From Streptomyces caeruleatus (GTDB taxonomy: Bacteria; Actinomycetota; Actinomycetes; Streptomycetales; Streptomycetaceae): DNA of 64,000 nucleotides. Positions 23,266 to 32,402 of the stretch are shown in pieces; the stretch's first letter is position 1, and each line of letters begins with the position of its first letter. The notes under the pieces were generated by a model. The model saw only the letters and a list, made by a program, of their open reading frames with translations, searched no databases and was not told the origin of the DNA. The position numbers and the translations under genes were made by a program. The stretch is taken from positions 124,763 to 188,762 of the forward strand of contig NZ_KQ948927.1 in NCBI RefSeq assembly GCF_001514235.1, in the 5' to 3' direction.

Positions 23266-26265
23266 ATGACGGCGCCGGGGCGCAGAAGCAGTACCTTCAG
23301 CAGGCTGCTGCGGCACGGATTCACCGACCCCTCGGCCGCCGACCGGCTGCTGGACAGCCCCGAGCTCGCGCCGATCAAGAACGACCCGGTCCTGCTGGAG
23401 GCCCTGGGCGCCACCGCCGACCCCGACCTCGCCCTGCACGGCCTCGTCCGCCTGCTCGAAGCACAGCCCGGCCACGCCGCCCAGCGCGAACTGCTCGACA
23501 CGGTGATAGCGGCCAAACCCCTGCGCGACCGCCTGCTCGGCGTCCTCGGCGCCTCCGCCGCCCTCGCCGACCACCTCGCCAAGCACGCCGGCGACTGGCA
23601 GGCCCTGGTGATGTACGAGCCGCGGGACCTGCACCCCGAGGTGGAGGAGTTCGAGCATGGCCTCGCCGAGGCCACCGACCCGGTCTCCCTGCGCGTCGCC
23701 TACCGGCGCTGCCTGCTGTCCATCGCCGCCCGCGACGTGTGCGGCACCACCGGCGTCGCCCAGACCGCCGCCGAACTCGCCGACCTCGCCACCGCCACCC
23801 TGCGCGCCGCCCTGGCCCTCGCCCGCGCCGCCGCACCCGAGGACGCCGCACAGTGCCGGCTCTCGGTGATCGCGATGGGCAAGTGCGGAGGCCACGAGCT
23901 CAACTACGTCTCCGACGTCGACGTCATCTTCGTCGGCGAGACCGCCGACGGCGCCGACGAGGGCAAGGCCCTGCGGTCGGCCACCAAGCTCGCCTCGCAC
24001 ATGATGCGGATCTGCTCCGAGACGACCGTCGAGGGATCGATCTGGCCCGTCGACGCCAACCTGCGGCCCGAGGGCAGGAACGGCCCCCTGGTCCGCACCC
24101 TCAGCAGTCACCTCGCCTACTACCAGCGCTGGGCCAAGACCTGGGAGTTCCAGGCCCTGCTCAAGGCCCGCCCGGTCGCCGGCGACATCGAGCTGGGCGA
24201 GGAGTACGTCGCCGCGCTGGAACCCCTCGTCTGGAAGGCCGCCGAGCGGGAGAACTTCGTCGCCGACGTGCAGAAGATGCGCCGCCGGGTCGTCGAGAAC
24301 ATCCCGGTGGGCGAGCTGGACCGGCAGCTCAAGCTCGGCCCCGGCGGACTGCGGGACGTCGAGTTCGCCGTCCAGCTGCTCCAGTTGGTGCACGGCAGGG
24401 ACGACGCGTCACTGCGTAGCGGCACCACCCTGGACGCCCTCCAGGCCCTCGCCGCCGGCGGCTACGTCGGCCGCGCCGACGCCGCGCAGCTCGACGACGC
24501 CTACCGCTTCCTGCGCTCCATGGAGCACCGCATCCAGCTCTACCGGCTGCGCCGGACGCACCTGGTGCCGGAGGACGACGCCGACCTGCGGCGCATCGGC
24601 CGCTCCCTCGGCCTGCGCGTCGATCCGGTCGCCGAGCTGGGCCGCGAGTGGAGACGGCACGCCGGTGTCGTACGGCGGCTGCACGAGAAGCTCTTCTACC
24701 GGCCGCTGCTCGACGCCGTCGCCCAACTCGCCCCGGGCGAGGCCCGGTTGAGCGCAGGGGCGGCCCGCGAGCGGCTGGTCGCGCTCGGGTACGCCGACCC
24801 GGCCGCCGCGCTGCGGCATCTGGAGGCGCTGGCCTCCGGGGTGACGCGGAAGGCGGCCATCCAACGGACCCTGCTGCCCGTGCTGTTGGGCTGGTTCGCG
24901 GACTCCGCCGATCCGGACGCCGGTCTGCTGAACTTCCGCAAGGTGTCGGACGCCCTCGGCAAGACGCCCTGGTACCTGCGGCTGTTGCGGGACGAGGGCG
25001 CCGCCGCCGAGAACCTCGCCCGGGTGCTGTCGGCCGGCCGGCTCGCCCCCGATCTGCTGATGCGGGCCCCGGAGGCCGTGGCACTGCTCGGGGACGGCGA
25101 CGGCGGCACCGGTCTTGAGCCGAGGTCGCGGGGCCACCTGGAGCAGGAGATCCTCGCCGCGGTGCGCCGCGCGGACGGCGCCGCGCAGGCCGTCACGGCG
25201 GCCCGCGGTGTGCGGCGGCGGGAGCTGTTCCGTACGGCCGCCGCCGACGTCGTCGACTCCTACGGCACCGAGACCAAGCCGGCCGAGGCCGACCAGGGGG
25301 CGCTGGTGGACCGGGTCGGGGCCGCGGTGTCCGACCTGACGGCGGCGACGTTGGCGGGGACGCTGCGGGCGGTCGTGCGGGAAGGATGGGGCGACACGCT
25401 GCCCACCCGGTTCGCGATCATCGGCATGGGGCGGTTCGGCGGGCAGGAGCTGGGTTACGGCAGTGACGCCGATGTGCTGTTCGTGCACGAGCCGCGGGAC
25501 GGGGTCGACGAGCACGAGGCCGCGGTGGCGGCGAACCGGGTCGTGGAGGAGATGCGGCGGCTGCTGCAGCTCCCGAGTGCGGATCCGCCGCTGTTGATCG
25601 ACGCCGATCTGCGGCCGGAGGGGAAGTCGGGGCCGCTCGTTCGTACGCTGAAGTCGTACGCGGCGTATTACCGGCGGTGGTCGCTGGTGTGGGAGTCGCA
25701 GGCGCTGCTGCGGGCCGTGCCGGTCGCGGGGGACACCGAGCTGGGGGCTCGGTTCGTCGAGTTGATCGATCCGCTGCGGTATCCGGCGGAGGGGCTCGGG
25801 GACGAGGCCGTGCGGGAGATCCGGCGGCTGAAGGCCCGGATGGAGTCCGAGCGGCTGCCGCGCGGGGCCGATCCCAAGCTGCACACCAAGCTCGGGCCCG
25901 GGGGGCTGTCCGATGTGGAGTGGACCGTGCAGCTGCTGCAGTTGCAGCACGGGTGGGACGAGCCCGGGCTGCGGACCACGCGGACCCGGGAAGCTCTCGC
26001 CGCCGCGTGTTCGGCCGGGCTCATCCCGCAGGAGGAGGCGGGGATCCTGGACGAGGCGTGGGTGCTGGCCACTCGGGTGCGCAATGCCGTGATGCTGGTG
26101 CGGGGGCGGGCCGGGGACACGTTTCCCTCGGACAGTCGTGAGCTGGCCGCGGTGGGGCGGTATCTGGGGTACGAGCCCGGGCATGTGGGGGACATGCTCG
26201 ATGCGTACCGGCGTACGGCGCGGAGGGCTCGGGGGGTCGTGGAGGAGCTGTTCTACGGGGGGTGA
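23266..26265 (+). CDS. glnE: bifunctional [glutamine synthetase] adenylyltransferase/deadenylase
   Basis: A 999-residue GlnE, which attaches AMP to, and removes it from, a tyrosine of type I glutamine synthetase according to nitrogen supply. Both nucleotidyltransferase-like halves are intact: the N-terminal deadenylylase core has GMGKCGGHELNYVSDVDV near residue 203, and the C-terminal adenylylase core has GMGRFGGQELGYGSDADV near 720. Each is followed by a helical domain containing LGPGGLRDVEF or LGPGGLSDVEW. The ATG at 23266 follows GGGAGGG. It lies close to glnA2, as in S. coelicolor. The housekeeping glnA, its target, is not in the window. Confidence 0.97.
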   Translation: MTAPGRRSSTFSRLLRHGFTDPSAADRLLDSPELAPIKNDPVLLEALGATADPDLALHGLVRLLEAQPGHAAQRELLDTVIAAKPLRDRLLGVLGASAALADHLAKHAGDWQALVMYEPRDLHPEVEEFEHGLAEATDPVSLRVAYRRCLLSIAARDVCGTTGVAQTAAELADLATATLRAALALARAAAPEDAAQCRLSVIAMGKCGGHELNYVSDVDVIFVGETADGADEGKALRSATKLASHMMRICSETTVEGSIWPVDANLRPEGRNGPLVRTLSSHLAYYQRWAKTWEFQALLKARPVAGDIELGEEYVAALEPLVWKAAERENFVADVQKMRRRVVENIPVGELDRQLKLGPGGLRDVEFAVQLLQLVHGRDDASLRSGTTLDALQALAAGGYVGRADAAQLDDAYRFLRSMEHRIQLYRLRRTHLVPEDDADLRRIGRSLGLRVDPVAELGREWRRHAGVVRRLHEKLFYRPLLDAVAQLAPGEARLSAGAARERLVALGYADPAAALRHLEALASGVTRKAAIQRTLLPVLLGWFADSADPDAGLLNFRKVSDALGKTPWYLRLLRDEGAAAENLARVLSAGRLAPDLLMRAPEAVALLGDGDGGTGLEPRSRGHLEQEILAAVRRADGAAQAVTAARGVRRRELFRTAAADVVDSYGTETKPAEADQGALVDRVGAAVSDLTAATLAGTLRAVVREGWGDTLPTRFAIIGMGRFGGQELGYGSDADVLFVHEPRDGVDEHEAAVAANRVVEEMRRLLQLPSADPPLLIDADLRPEGKSGPLVRTLKSYAAYYRRWSLVWESQALLRAVPVAGDTELGARFVELIDPLRYPAEGLGDEAVREIRRLKARMESERLPRGADPKLHTKLGPGGLSDVEWTVQLLQLQHGWDEPGLRTTRTREALAAACSAGLIPQEEAGILDEAWVLATRVRNAVMLVRGRAGDTFPSDSRELAAVGRYLGYEPGHVGDMLDAYRRTARRARGVVEELFYGG

Positions 26266-26337
26266 CCGGTGCCTCCGGCGGTTGGGCCGGGGTGCCTGCG
26301 GCGGCCTGCGCGGGTTCGGTGGAGGTGCGCGTAGCGC

Positions 26338-27321
26338 CTAAGCGTGGGGTGTGGTGCGGGGCCGTGCCGGGGGGTGTCCGTCCTCGGTCGGGCGGCTCGG
26401 TTCCTCAGCAGAGTGCTCGGCGTTGACGCCCGCCGCTGCGGGCGGGCACCCCCCGGCACGTCCCCTCTCCGCCGTGGGCGACTGCGGGTGGGTCTGTGGT
26501 GGTGCCACCCGCCTCGGCAGTGCGTGGGGGAGGGCGCCGTACCAGAGGCGGGCCACCGTGTAGCCGAAGGCCAGGCAGATCAGGCCGCCTACCGCGTCGA
26601 GCCAGAAGTGGTTGGCCGTGGCCACGATCACCAGGAGGGTGGCCGCGGGGTAGAGGAGGCCCAGGAGGCGGACCCAGGGGATTCTGGCGAGGGCGAAGAT
26701 CGTCAGGCCTGACCAGACGGACCAGCCGATGTGCATGGAGGGCATGGCGGCGTACTGGTTGGACATGTTCTTCAGGTCGCCGGAGGCCATGGAACCCCAG
26801 GTGTCGTGGACCAGGACCGTGTCGATGAAGCCGGTGTTGGTCATCAGCCGTGGGGGAGCGAGCGGATACAGGTAGTAACCGATCAGGGCTACGCCTGTGG
26901 TGGCGAAGAGGACCAGTCTCGTCGCCGCGTAGCGGCCGGGGTGGCTGCGGTAGAGCCAGACCAGGACGGCCAGGGTGATGATGAAGTGCAGCGTCGCGTA
27001 GTAGTAGTTCATGCCGACGATGAGCCAAGTCACCGAGTTCACGGCGTGGTTCACCGACTGCTCGACCGCGATTCCGAGGTGGTGTTCCAGGTTCCAGAGC
27101 CAGTCCGCGTTGCGGAGGGCTTCCGCCTTCTGTTCCGGGACCGCGTTGCGGATGAGTGAGTACGTCCAGTAACTCACCGCGATCAGCAGGATCTCGAACC
27201 AGAGGCGGGGGCGGCGGGGACTGCGCAGACGGCGCAGGGGGCCCCGCCCCGTCTCGTCCGCGACGGGGGGAAGAACGGCCGCTTCCCGGCCTTCCAGTGT
27301 CGTCACGGTCGTGTCACCCAT
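26338..27321 (-). CDS. PAP2/AUR1-type membrane phosphatase
   Basis: A 327-residue protein with about six transmembrane helices after a 45-residue cytoplasmic start. The catalytic segments resemble inositol-phosphoceramide-synthase/PAP2 proteins: MPSMHIGWSVW, and NHFWLDAVGG with the catalytic His and Asp. Such enzymes hydrolyse or transfer lipid phosphate groups at the membrane. The C-terminal 60 residues are Pro/Ala-rich and probably disordered. The ATG at 27321 lacks a strong Shine-Dalgarno. It is convergent with glnE and downstream of malR, from which a terminator separates it. Confidence 0.82.
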   Translation of the reverse strand: MGDTTVTTLEGREAAVLPPVADETGRGPLRRLRSPRRPRLWFEILLIAVSYWTYSLIRNAVPEQKAEALRNADWLWNLEHHLGIAVEQSVNHAVNSVTWLIVGMNYYYATLHFIITLAVLVWLYRSHPGRYAATRLVLFATTGVALIGYYLYPLAPPRLMTNTGFIDTVLVHDTWGSMASGDLKNMSNQYAAMPSMHIGWSVWSGLTIFALARIPWVRLLGLLYPAATLLVIVATANHFWLDAVGGLICLAFGYTVARLWYGALPHALPRRVAPPQTHPQSPTAERGRAGGCPPAAAGVNAEHSAEEPSRPTEDGHPPARPRTTPHA

Positions 27322-27349
27322 GGGCACAGAGTCTGCCAGAAAAGACTTC

Positions 27350-27376
27350 CCCGACCGATCATCCTCCGGTCGGGGG
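27350..27376. terminator. malR terminator
   Basis: A 9-bp perfect stem CCCCGACCG/CGGTCGGGG with a 9-base loop, between the malR stop and the PAP2 start. Confidence 0.7.
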
Positions 27377-27452
27377 CAGGACGCACGTTCTACGGCGGGC
27401 GTAGAGCCCCGTTCTCCTGCCAACGGTGTGGTGGGCGCGGGGATTCCCCGTC

Positions 27453-28580
27453 CTAGGGATGGTTTCTGTTCCCCGGTGCCGAAGCCGTCGAACCGCGCAC
27501 CACCAGCTCCGGCATGAACACGAACTCGCTGTGGGGGGCGGGGGTCCCGCCGATCTCCTCCAGGAGCGTGCGTACCGCGGCCTGGCCCATCGCCGGGACC
27601 GGCTTGCGGACGGTGGTGAGGGGCGGGTCGGTGAAGGCGATCAGGGGGGAGTCGTCGAAGCCCACGACCGAGATGTCCCTGGGGACCTCCAGGCCGCGCT
27701 GCCGGGCCGCGCGTATCGCGCCCAGCGCCATCATGTCGCTGGCGCAGACGATCGCGGTGCAGCCGCGGTCGATCAGGGCCGTGGCGGCCGCCTGACCGCC
27801 CTCCAGTGTGTAGAGGGAGTGCTGGATCAGGTCCGCCTCGATCGTGTCCGGCGGCAGGTTCAGCTGGTCCTGCATGGTGCGGACGAAGCCCTCGATCTTG
27901 CGCTGGACCGGCACGAACCGCTTGGGGCCGAGCGCGAGGCCGATGCGGGTGTGGCCGAGCGAGGCGAGGTGCGTGACCGACAGGCTCATCGCGGCGCGGT
28001 CGTCCGGCGAGATGAAAGGCGCCTGGACCTTGGGGGAGAAGCCGTCGACCAGGACGAAGGGGACGCCCTGGGCGCGCAGCCGCTCGTAGCGCTGCATGTC
28101 GGCGGTGGTGTCGGCGTGGAGGCCGGAGACGTAGATGATGCCGGCCACTCCGCGGTCGACGAGCATCTCGGTGAGCTCGTCCTCGGTGGAGCCGCCCGGC
28201 GTCTGCGTGGCCAGCACGGGGGTGTAGCCCTGCCTGGTCAGCGCCTGGCCGATGACCTGGGCCAGGGCCGGGAATATCGGGTTCTCCAGCTCCGGGGTGA
28301 TCAGGCCCACGAGGCCCTCGCTCCGTTGCCGCAGCCGCACCGGGCGCTCGTAGCCGAGCACGTCGAGCGCGGCCAGCACGGACTGGCGAGTGGTGGCGGC
28401 GACGCCCGGCTTCCCGTTGAGGACGCGGCTGACGGTCGCTTCGCTCACCCCCGCCTGAGCAGCGATGTCTGCAAGCCGTGTGGTCACGGCACTGGACTGT
28501 ACCGGCCGAAAGTCGCCTTGCACACCAATCGGACGCCGGGGGCGACCTGTTGGCCGGCCCGCTCCGGTTTGCTGCGTCAT
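27453..28580 (-). CDS. malR: LacI family maltose repressor
   Basis: A LacI/GalR regulator divergent from malEFG, as in S. coelicolor, where MalR represses maltose uptake. The helix-turn-helix is TTRLADIAAQAGVSEATVSRV; the effector domain contains GLITPELENPIFPAL and the dimer/ligand elements VCASDMMALG and VVGFDDSP. The start is uncertain. The ATG at 28580 has an excellent GAGGGAG but puts 31 basic residues before the helix-turn-helix (375 residues). The in-frame GTG at 28487 gives the standard 344-residue form but has no Shine-Dalgarno. CTTGCA heptamers lie on both sides of the start, so the gene is probably autoregulated. Confidence 0.93.
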   Translation of the reverse strand: MTQQTGAGRPTGRPRRPIGVQGDFRPVQSSAVTTRLADIAAQAGVSEATVSRVLNGKPGVAATTRQSVLAALDVLGYERPVRLRQRSEGLVGLITPELENPIFPALAQVIGQALTRQGYTPVLATQTPGGSTEDELTEMLVDRGVAGIIYVSGLHADTTADMQRYERLRAQGVPFVLVDGFSPKVQAPFISPDDRAAMSLSVTHLASLGHTRIGLALGPKRFVPVQRKIEGFVRTMQDQLNLPPDTIEADLIQHSLYTLEGGQAAATALIDRGCTAIVCASDMMALGAIRAARQRGLEVPRDISVVGFDDSPLIAFTDPPLTTVRKPVPAMGQAAVRTLLEEIGGTPAPHSEFVFMPELVVRGSTASAPGNRNHP

Positions 28581-28610
28581 CGCGCTCCCTCGTGAAAGTG
28601 GTGGCAAGAG

Positions 28611-28734
28611 CTTGCAGAGTCTTGCACAAGTGGCTCGCGTGGTGCTCCACCCTGGGAAAGAAGCGTCTCATGCCGGTCGCCGACTGGTCACACGCGGATA
28701 ACTTCGGAGATCTCTTGCACTTTTTTTCTGCAAG
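28611..28734. promoter_or_regulatory. MalR operator cluster between malR and malE
   Basis: CTTGCAG at 28611-28617, CTTGCAC at 28621-28627 and 28714-28720, and the inverted CTGCAAG at 28728-28734; the last two form a dyad around a T-run. Further copies at 28517-28523 (CTTGCAC) and 28469-28475 (CTGCAAG) lie in or before malR. The heptamer is the known MalR recognition element of S. coelicolor. The rest of the 288-bp gap holds the malE promoter. Confidence 0.8.
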
Positions 28735-28868
28735 GTCTTTCGTCGATCTTTCAACGCTGTTACGTTCACGTCGCCCGGCGGCCGCAACGGCGCAGTCGGC
28801 AAGACAGCAGGGGCAGGCAGACGGGGCCGCCCCTGCACCACACGGGCTTTCACCCTCAAGGAGAACTC

Positions 28869-30137
28869 ATGCGGCGTGGCATAGCGGCCACCGCGCTGGT
28901 GGCGTCCCTCGCTCTCGCGGCGACGGCGTGCGGCGGGGACGACAGTGGCAGCGACTCGAGCGGGCCGGTCACCATCACCTGGTGGGACACCTCCAACGCC
29001 ACCAATGAGGCGCCGACGTACCAGGCCCTGGTCAAGGAGTTCGAGGCCGCCAACAAGGACGTCAAGGTCAAGTACGTCAACGTCCCCTTCGACCAGGCGC
29101 AGAACAAGTTCGACACCGCCGCCGGTTCCAAGGGTGCCCCGGACGTCCTGCGCTCCGAGGTCGGCTGGACCCCCGCCTTCGCCAAGAAGGGCTTCTTCGC
29201 GCCGCTGGACGGCACCGAGGCCCTCACCGACGAGGCCAAGTTCCAGCCCAGCCTGATCGAGCAGGCCAAGTACGAGGGCAAGACGTACGGCGTCCCGTTC
29301 ACCACGGACACCCTCGCCTTCGTCTACAACAAGGCCCTGTTCAAGAAGGCCGGCGTCGAGGCCCCCAAGACCTGGGACGACCTGAAGAAGGCCGCCGCCA
29401 CGATCAAGGACAAGACCGGCGTCGACGGCTACTGGGGCTCCACCCAGGCCTACTACGCCCAGACGTTCCTCTACGGCGAGGGCACCGACACCGTCGACGC
29501 CGACGCCAAGAAGATCACCGTCGCCTCCGCCGAGGCCAAGAAGGGCTACGGCACCTGGCTGAGCCTCTTCGACGGCAAGGGCCTGCACAAGGCCGACACC
29601 ACCGCCGACGCCTACGCCCACATCCAGGAGGCGTTCGTCAACGGCAAGGTCGCCGCGATCACGCAGGGCCCCTGGGAGATCACCAACTTCTACAAGGGCT
29701 CGGCGTTCAAGGACAAGGCCAACCTCGGCATCGCCACCGTCCCGGCCGGCTCCGCCGGCAAGGCGGGCGCCCCGACCGGCGGCCACAACCTCTCCGTGTA
29801 CGCCGGCTCCGACGAGGCGCACCAGAAGGCCGCGCTGAAGTTCGTGAACTTCATGACGTCGGCGAAGGCCCAGGAGACCATCGCGCTGAAGAACTCCACG
29901 CTGCCCACGCGTGACGACGCCTACACGGACAAGGTCAAGGCCGACCCGGGCATCGCCGGCTACCAGACCGTCCTCGCCGCCGCCCAGCCGCGGCCGGCCC
30001 TGCCCGAGTACAGCTCGCTGTGGGTTCCGCTCGACACCGAGCTGCTCAAGATCGCCGGGGGCAAGGAGTCCCTCGACAAGGGCCTGAGCACCGCGGAGAC
30101 CGAGATCACCAAGCTGGTCCCGGACTTCAGCAAGTGA
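28869..30137 (+). CDS. malE: maltose/maltodextrin ABC transporter, solute-binding lipoprotein
   Basis: A 422-residue binding lipoprotein. The signal peptide ends in LAATAC, with the lipid-modified Cys at about 20 and a Ser/Gly/Asp linker after it. The body is a cluster-1 sugar-binding fold (TWWDTSNATNEAPTYQALVKEF; GVPFTTDTLAFVYNKALF; GGHNLSVYAGS). It captures maltose and maltodextrins outside the membrane for MalFG. ATG 28869 follows AAGGAG. It is first in the malEFG operon and divergent from malR, with the MalR boxes upstream. Confidence 0.95.
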   Translation: MRRGIAATALVASLALAATACGGDDSGSDSSGPVTITWWDTSNATNEAPTYQALVKEFEAANKDVKVKYVNVPFDQAQNKFDTAAGSKGAPDVLRSEVGWTPAFAKKGFFAPLDGTEALTDEAKFQPSLIEQAKYEGKTYGVPFTTDTLAFVYNKALFKKAGVEAPKTWDDLKKAAATIKDKTGVDGYWGSTQAYYAQTFLYGEGTDTVDADAKKITVASAEAKKGYGTWLSLFDGKGLHKADTTADAYAHIQEAFVNGKVAAITQGPWEITNFYKGSAFKDKANLGIATVPAGSAGKAGAPTGGHNLSVYAGSDEAHQKAALKFVNFMTSAKAQETIALKNSTLPTRDDAYTDKVKADPGIAGYQTVLAAAQPRPALPEYSSLWVPLDTELLKIAGGKESLDKGLSTAETEITKLVPDFSK

Positions 30138-30244
30138 CCCCGAGTGGCCGTCGGATCCTCCTGATCATGGGGGGAAGGATCCGGCGGCCACCGGCTGTGC
30201 GCCGTACACCCTGATCTGTCGATCCTTATGAAGGTTGTCGAACC

Positions 30245-31249
30245 ATGACAGTCGCCATCGACCGCGCGACCGGGAAGACCCGAGGCGAACGCGGGCCACG
30301 CCGTGGGCTCGGCCAGCGCCTGAAGCACGGCTACCAGAAGCACTGGTACGCCTACGCGATGATCGCCCCCGTGGTGATCGTCCTCGGCGTGCTCGTCGTG
30401 TACCCCCTGGTCTACGGCTTCTACCTCACCCTCACCGACGCCACCAGCCTCAACAGCGCCCGCACCATCGGCGTCAACGAGATCGAGGCCACCTACAAGT
30501 TCATCGGCTTCGACAACTACGCCGACATCCTGTGGGGCGAGACGGCCTACGACCGCTTCTGGTCGCACTTCATCTGGACGGTCGTGTGGACGGCGGCCTG
30601 CGTCACCCTCCACTACACGATCGGCCTCGGCCTCGCCCTGCTGCTCAACCAGAAGCTGCGCGGGCGCACCCTGTACCGGCTGATCCTCATCCTGCCGTGG
30701 GCCGTGCCGACCTTCGTCACCGTCTTCGGCTGGCGGATCATGCTCGCCGACGGCGGCGTCGTGAACTCCTTCCTGGAGACACTTCACCTGCCGACCCCGC
30801 TGTGGCTGGAGGACACCTTCTGGCAGCGGTTCGCCGCGGTCATGGTCAACACCTGGTGCGGTGTGCCGTTCATGATGCTCTCGCTGCTCGGCGGACTGCA
30901 GTCCATCGACTCCGCGCTGTACGAGGCCGCCGAGATGGACGGCGCGAGCAAGTGGCAGCAGTTCCGGTACGTCACCCTGCCGGGCCTGCGGTCCGTGAGC
31001 TCCACCGTCGTACTGCTCGGCGTGATCTGGACCTTCAACCAGTTCGCGATCATCTTCCTGCTGTTCGGCAAGACCGCCCCGGACGCCGACATCCTCGTCA
31101 CCTGGGCCTACCGCCTCGGCTTCGGACAGCAGCCACGTGACTTCGCGCAGTCAGCCGCCTACGGCATGCTGCTGCTGGCCATCCTGATCGTCTTCACCTC
31201 CTTCTACCGCCGCTGGCTGAACCGCAACGACCAGCAGCTCGCGATCTGA
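30245..31249 (+). CDS. malF: maltose ABC transporter permease
   Basis: A 334-residue permease with a basic cytoplasmic start and six membrane helices. The EAA loop that docks the ATPase reads EAAEMDGASKWQQFRYVTLP. It forms the channel with MalG. It lies 107 bp after malE and 13 bp before malG in one operon. No ATPase gene is adjacent; in streptomycetes the shared ATPase MsiK, encoded elsewhere, energises this system. Confidence 0.94.
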   Translation: MTVAIDRATGKTRGERGPRRGLGQRLKHGYQKHWYAYAMIAPVVIVLGVLVVYPLVYGFYLTLTDATSLNSARTIGVNEIEATYKFIGFDNYADILWGETAYDRFWSHFIWTVVWTAACVTLHYTIGLGLALLLNQKLRGRTLYRLILILPWAVPTFVTVFGWRIMLADGGVVNSFLETLHLPTPLWLEDTFWQRFAAVMVNTWCGVPFMMLSLLGGLQSIDSALYEAAEMDGASKWQQFRYVTLPGLRSVSSTVVLLGVIWTFNQFAIIFLLFGKTAPDADILVTWAYRLGFGQQPRDFAQSAAYGMLLLAILIVFTSFYRRWLNRNDQQLAI

Positions 31250-31262
31250 GGCAGGAGTCCCC

Positions 31263-32156
31263 ATGACCACCACCACTGTTGAGACCCCGGTGAACAAGCA
31301 GGACTCCGTGCCTGCCGCGCCCCCGCGCAGGACCCGCGGCCGCGGCACCTCCCTCGTCTCGCACGGCATCCTCGTCCTGGCGAGCCTGATCGCGCTCTTC
31401 CCCGTCGTCTGGCTGCTCTTCCTGTCCCTCGGCCCGGACAAGGACGACTACCTCCACCCCGGCGGCATCTGGGAAAAGATGACGCTGGACAACTACACGT
31501 ACGTCCTGACGGAGACGAAGTTCCTCGACTGGCTGACGAGCACCCTCATCGTCACGCTGGGCACCACGCTCATCGGCGTCGTCATCGCCGCCACCACCGG
31601 CTACGCGGTCTCGCGCATGCGCTTTCCGGGCTACAAGAAGTTCATGTGGGTGCTGCTTGTGACCCAGATGTTCCCGGTCGCCGTCCTCATGGTTCCGATG
31701 TACCAGATCCTGTCCGAGCTCCAGCTCATCGACAGCTACCTTGGCCTCGTCCTCGTGTACTGCACGACAACCGTGCCGTACTGTGCCTGGCTGATGAAGG
31801 GGTACTTCGACACGATCCCGTTCGAGATCGACGAGGCAGGACGCGTCGACGGGCTGACCCCCTTCGGCACGTTCGCGCGACTGATCCTTCCGCTCGCCAA
31901 GCCGGGCCTGGCGGTCGCCGCGTTCTACAGCTTCCTCACGGCCTTCGGTGAGGTGGCGTTCGCGTCCACGTTCATGCTGTCCGACACGAAGTACACGTTC
32001 GCGGTCGGTCTGCAGACCTTCATCAGTGAGCATGACGCGCAGCGCAACCTGATGGCCGCCACGGCCGTGCTGGTCGCCATACCGGTTTCCGCGTTCTTCT
32101 ACTTCGTGCAGAAGAACCTGGTGACGGGGCTTACCGCGGGCGGCACGAAGGGCTGA
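31263..32156 (+). CDS. malG: maltose ABC transporter permease
   Basis: A 297-residue permease with six membrane helices and the EAA loop DEAGRVDGLTPFGTFARLIL; the initial Glu-Ala-Ala is replaced by Asp-Glu-Ala-Gly. ATG 31263 follows AGGAG. It is the last gene of malEFG. The alpha-glucosidase gene follows after a 246-bp gap that contains a repeat element. Confidence 0.94.
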   Translation: MTTTTVETPVNKQDSVPAAPPRRTRGRGTSLVSHGILVLASLIALFPVVWLLFLSLGPDKDDYLHPGGIWEKMTLDNYTYVLTETKFLDWLTSTLIVTLGTTLIGVVIAATTGYAVSRMRFPGYKKFMWVLLVTQMFPVAVLMVPMYQILSELQLIDSYLGLVLVYCTTTVPYCAWLMKGYFDTIPFEIDEAGRVDGLTPFGTFARLILPLAKPGLAVAAFYSFLTAFGEVAFASTFMLSDTKYTFAVGLQTFISEHDAQRNLMAATAVLVAIPVSAFFYFVQKNLVTGLTAGGTKG

Positions 32157-32190
32157 GCGCCGCTTCAGCAGTGATGGGCCGTCGTTCTGC

Positions 32191-32274
32191 TGCGGCGCCG
32201 TCGTGGCTGGTCGCGCCCACGCGGCGGTAGCCGCACATCGAACACAGCCCCGCGCCCCTGAAAAGCAGGGGCGC
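32191..32274 (-). repeat. interspersed palindromic repeat, long form (copy in malG-aglA gap)
   Basis: Read on the minus strand: CCCCTGCTTTTCAGGGGCGC, then GGGGCTGT, ATGTGCGGCTACCGCCGCG and GGGCGCGACCAGCCACGAC. It has its own CCCCTG/CAGGGG hairpin and the same core as the copies at 44923 and 22296. It may terminate malEFG. Confidence 0.75.
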
Positions 32275-32402
32275 TGCCCTCCCCTTCCCTTGAACCCGAG
32301 GCGGTCGCGGTGGCCATCCGACCCCGCTGCTACCGCGGCCGTCTCGTCACCAACTCGTACGTACGACCTGACCCCATGACCCCCTTACGTTCCAAGGACG
32401 CC

